From an uncultured Pseudomonadota bacterium (GTDB lineage: Bacteria > Pseudomonadota > Alphaproteobacteria > RF32 > CAG-239): 64,000 bases of DNA. The notes below the pieces were generated by a model that made no database searches, was not told the origin of the DNA, and worked only from the letters and a program-made list of their open reading frames with translations. Positions 63,065 to 64,000 of this stretch are shown piece by piece (within the stretch, counting starts at the first letter, position 1; each line of letters opens with the position of its first letter). Location: NCBI GenBank assembly GCA_949286215.1, contig CASDYX010000009.1:1-64000 (forward strand). Reading direction: 5' to 3'. Made by a program: the position numbers and the translations under genes.

Positions 63065-64000
63065 ATGGTTGCGATTAAACTTCCTGATGGAAGTGTTTTA
63101 GAGATGGAAAGCGGGGTCAATGGTTTTGACATCGCTAACAAAATTAGTGCAGGTTTGGCCAAGGCGGCTTTTGCGATTAACGTGAACGGTACAACGCAAG
63201 ATTTAAGCACTCCCATCACTACCGACGCAACCGTGACTATCATCACCGGTAAGGATAAAGAGGGTTTACACATCTTGCGTCACACATGTTCTCACGTAAT
63301 GGCGCAAGCCGTTAAAGAATTGTGGCCTGATGTTCAAGTAACAATCGGACCGGCTATTGATAACGGTTTTTATTATGACTTTGCTCGCAAAGAACCTTTT
63401 ACTACCGAAGATTTTGAAAAAATTGAAGCTAAAATGCATGAAATCGTTAAACGCGATGAAAAGCTTGAACGTATTGTTATGCCAAGAAATGATGCTATCA
63501 AATTCTTCAAAGACAAAGGTGAACATTATAAAGCTGAAATTATCGAAGATTTACCTGAAAGCGAGACAATCTCTTTGTATCGTCAAGGTGATTTTACTGA
63601 TTTGTGCAGAGGTCCGCACTTGCCTTCAACAGGCAAAATCGGCGATGCTTTCAAACTGATGAAAGTTGCCGGCGCTTATTGGAGAGGTGATTCCTCTAAA
63701 GAAATGTTGCAACGTATTTATGCAACTGCTTGGACCGATAAGAAAGACCTTAAAGCTTACCTTGAAATGATGGAAGAAGCCGCAAAACGCGATCACCGCA
63801 AATTAGGTAAAGAAATGGATTTGTTCCATTTTGAACCTGAATATGCTCCGGGTGCCGTTTTCTGGCATGATAAAGGTTACAAAATCTATCGTAAATTGAT
63901 TGAATATATGCGTAACCGTCAAGAGCACAACGGATATATCGAAATTGCTACACCGCGTATTATGGATAGAGTGTTATGGGAAATTTCCGGTCACTGGGAT
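63065..64000 (+). CDS. thrS: Threonine--tRNA ligase (3' partial)
   Basis: The first 312 codons of ThrRS, cut by the window end. Seen: N-terminal TGS domain (about 1-60), editing domain with HTCSHVMAQAV and DLCRGPHLP (zinc-like His/Cys site that removes mischarged serine), and the start of the catalytic domain (KLGKEMDLFHFEPEYAPGAVFWHDKG). AAGGA lies 9 nt before the ATG. The 75-nt gap before it shows no leader hairpin that I can see. Confidence 0.93.
   Translation, partial: MVAIKLPDGSVLEMESGVNGFDIANKISAGLAKAAFAINVNGTTQDLSTPITTDATVTIITGKDKEGLHILRHTCSHVMAQAVKELWPDVQVTIGPAIDNGFYYDFARKEPFTTEDFEKIEAKMHEIVKRDEKLERIVMPRNDAIKFFKDKGEHYKAEIIEDLPESETISLYRQGDFTDLCRGPHLPSTGKIGDAFKLMKVAGAYWRGDSSKEMLQRIYATAWTDKKDLKAYLEMMEEAAKRDHRKLGKEMDLFHFEPEYAPGAVFWHDKGYKIYRKLIEYMRNRQEHNGYIEIATPRIMDRVLWEISGHWD

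Overview
The window reads as chromosomal DNA of an AT-rich, flagellated Gram-negative alphaproteobacterium. Lineage clues are a FlaF homologue, a FlbD-type sigma-54 activator beside fliN and flhA, a DUF1013/TrcR cell-cycle regulator, a 6S RNA directly behind zapA, an efp/inositol-monophosphatase pair, and an MlaEFD operon ending in a PqiC-like lipoprotein. The many small exported low-complexity proteins, the cysteine-rich surface protein and several eroded housekeeping paralogues would suit an uncultured, possibly host-associated lineage. That last point is inference. No tRNA, rRNA, CRISPR array, prophage or insertion sequence was recognised.

Layout. 1-8 kb: the 3' part of a cysteine-rich exported protein with a DUF1566-like end, a minus-strand lipid-transport operon (mlaE, mlaF, mlaD, PqiC-like lipoprotein, small membrane protein), and two tandem paralogues of unknown function. 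8-15.4 kb: an ArsR-type regulator facing a Zn/Cd/Pb P-type ATPase with a separate HMA metallochaperone, a candidate small RNA, the glucan operon opgG-X-opgH, and a Nudix hydrolase. 15.5-24.9 kb: two tandem MFS transporters, then minus-strand gltX, recN, bamD, lpxC and the RNase P RNA gene, plus an orphan gene richer in GC. 25-29 kb: a shortened division cluster mraZ-rsmH-ftsL-ftsI behind three phased MraZ boxes. 29-41.5 kb: mixed housekeeping and exported proteins, including a HAD hydrolase, a degenerate M20 protein, TrcR, L31, degenerate IMPase and ThiE-like proteins around efp, a coiled-coil protein with zapA, 6S RNA and a YmdB-type phosphoesterase. 41.5-58.8 kb: flagellar genes in two minus-strand operons, fliF-fliG-fliH-fliN-flbD-flhA-flhF-flhG-(FliK-like)-(DnaJ-like) and fliK-flgD-flgE, then flaF. 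58.9-64 kb: an orphan solute-binding protein, a GST, a lipoprotein, an alpha/beta hydrolase, a GT4 glycosyltransferase and the start of thrS.

How it fits together. Much of the window serves the envelope: glucans, lipid A, outer-membrane assembly, phospholipid transport and septal peptidoglycan. The rest is dominated by the flagellum. A near-perfect sigma-54 promoter lies in front of fliK-flgD-flgE, and flbD encodes a plausible activator for it. The most notable observations are a hook gene (flgE) whose conserved C-terminus is detached by a deletion plus frameshift, three proteins that keep an enzyme fold but have lost active-site residues, a candidate ~88-nt small RNA with a clear promoter and terminator, and a tandem pair of unknown Trp/Tyr-rich proteins with one strongly conserved C-terminal block.
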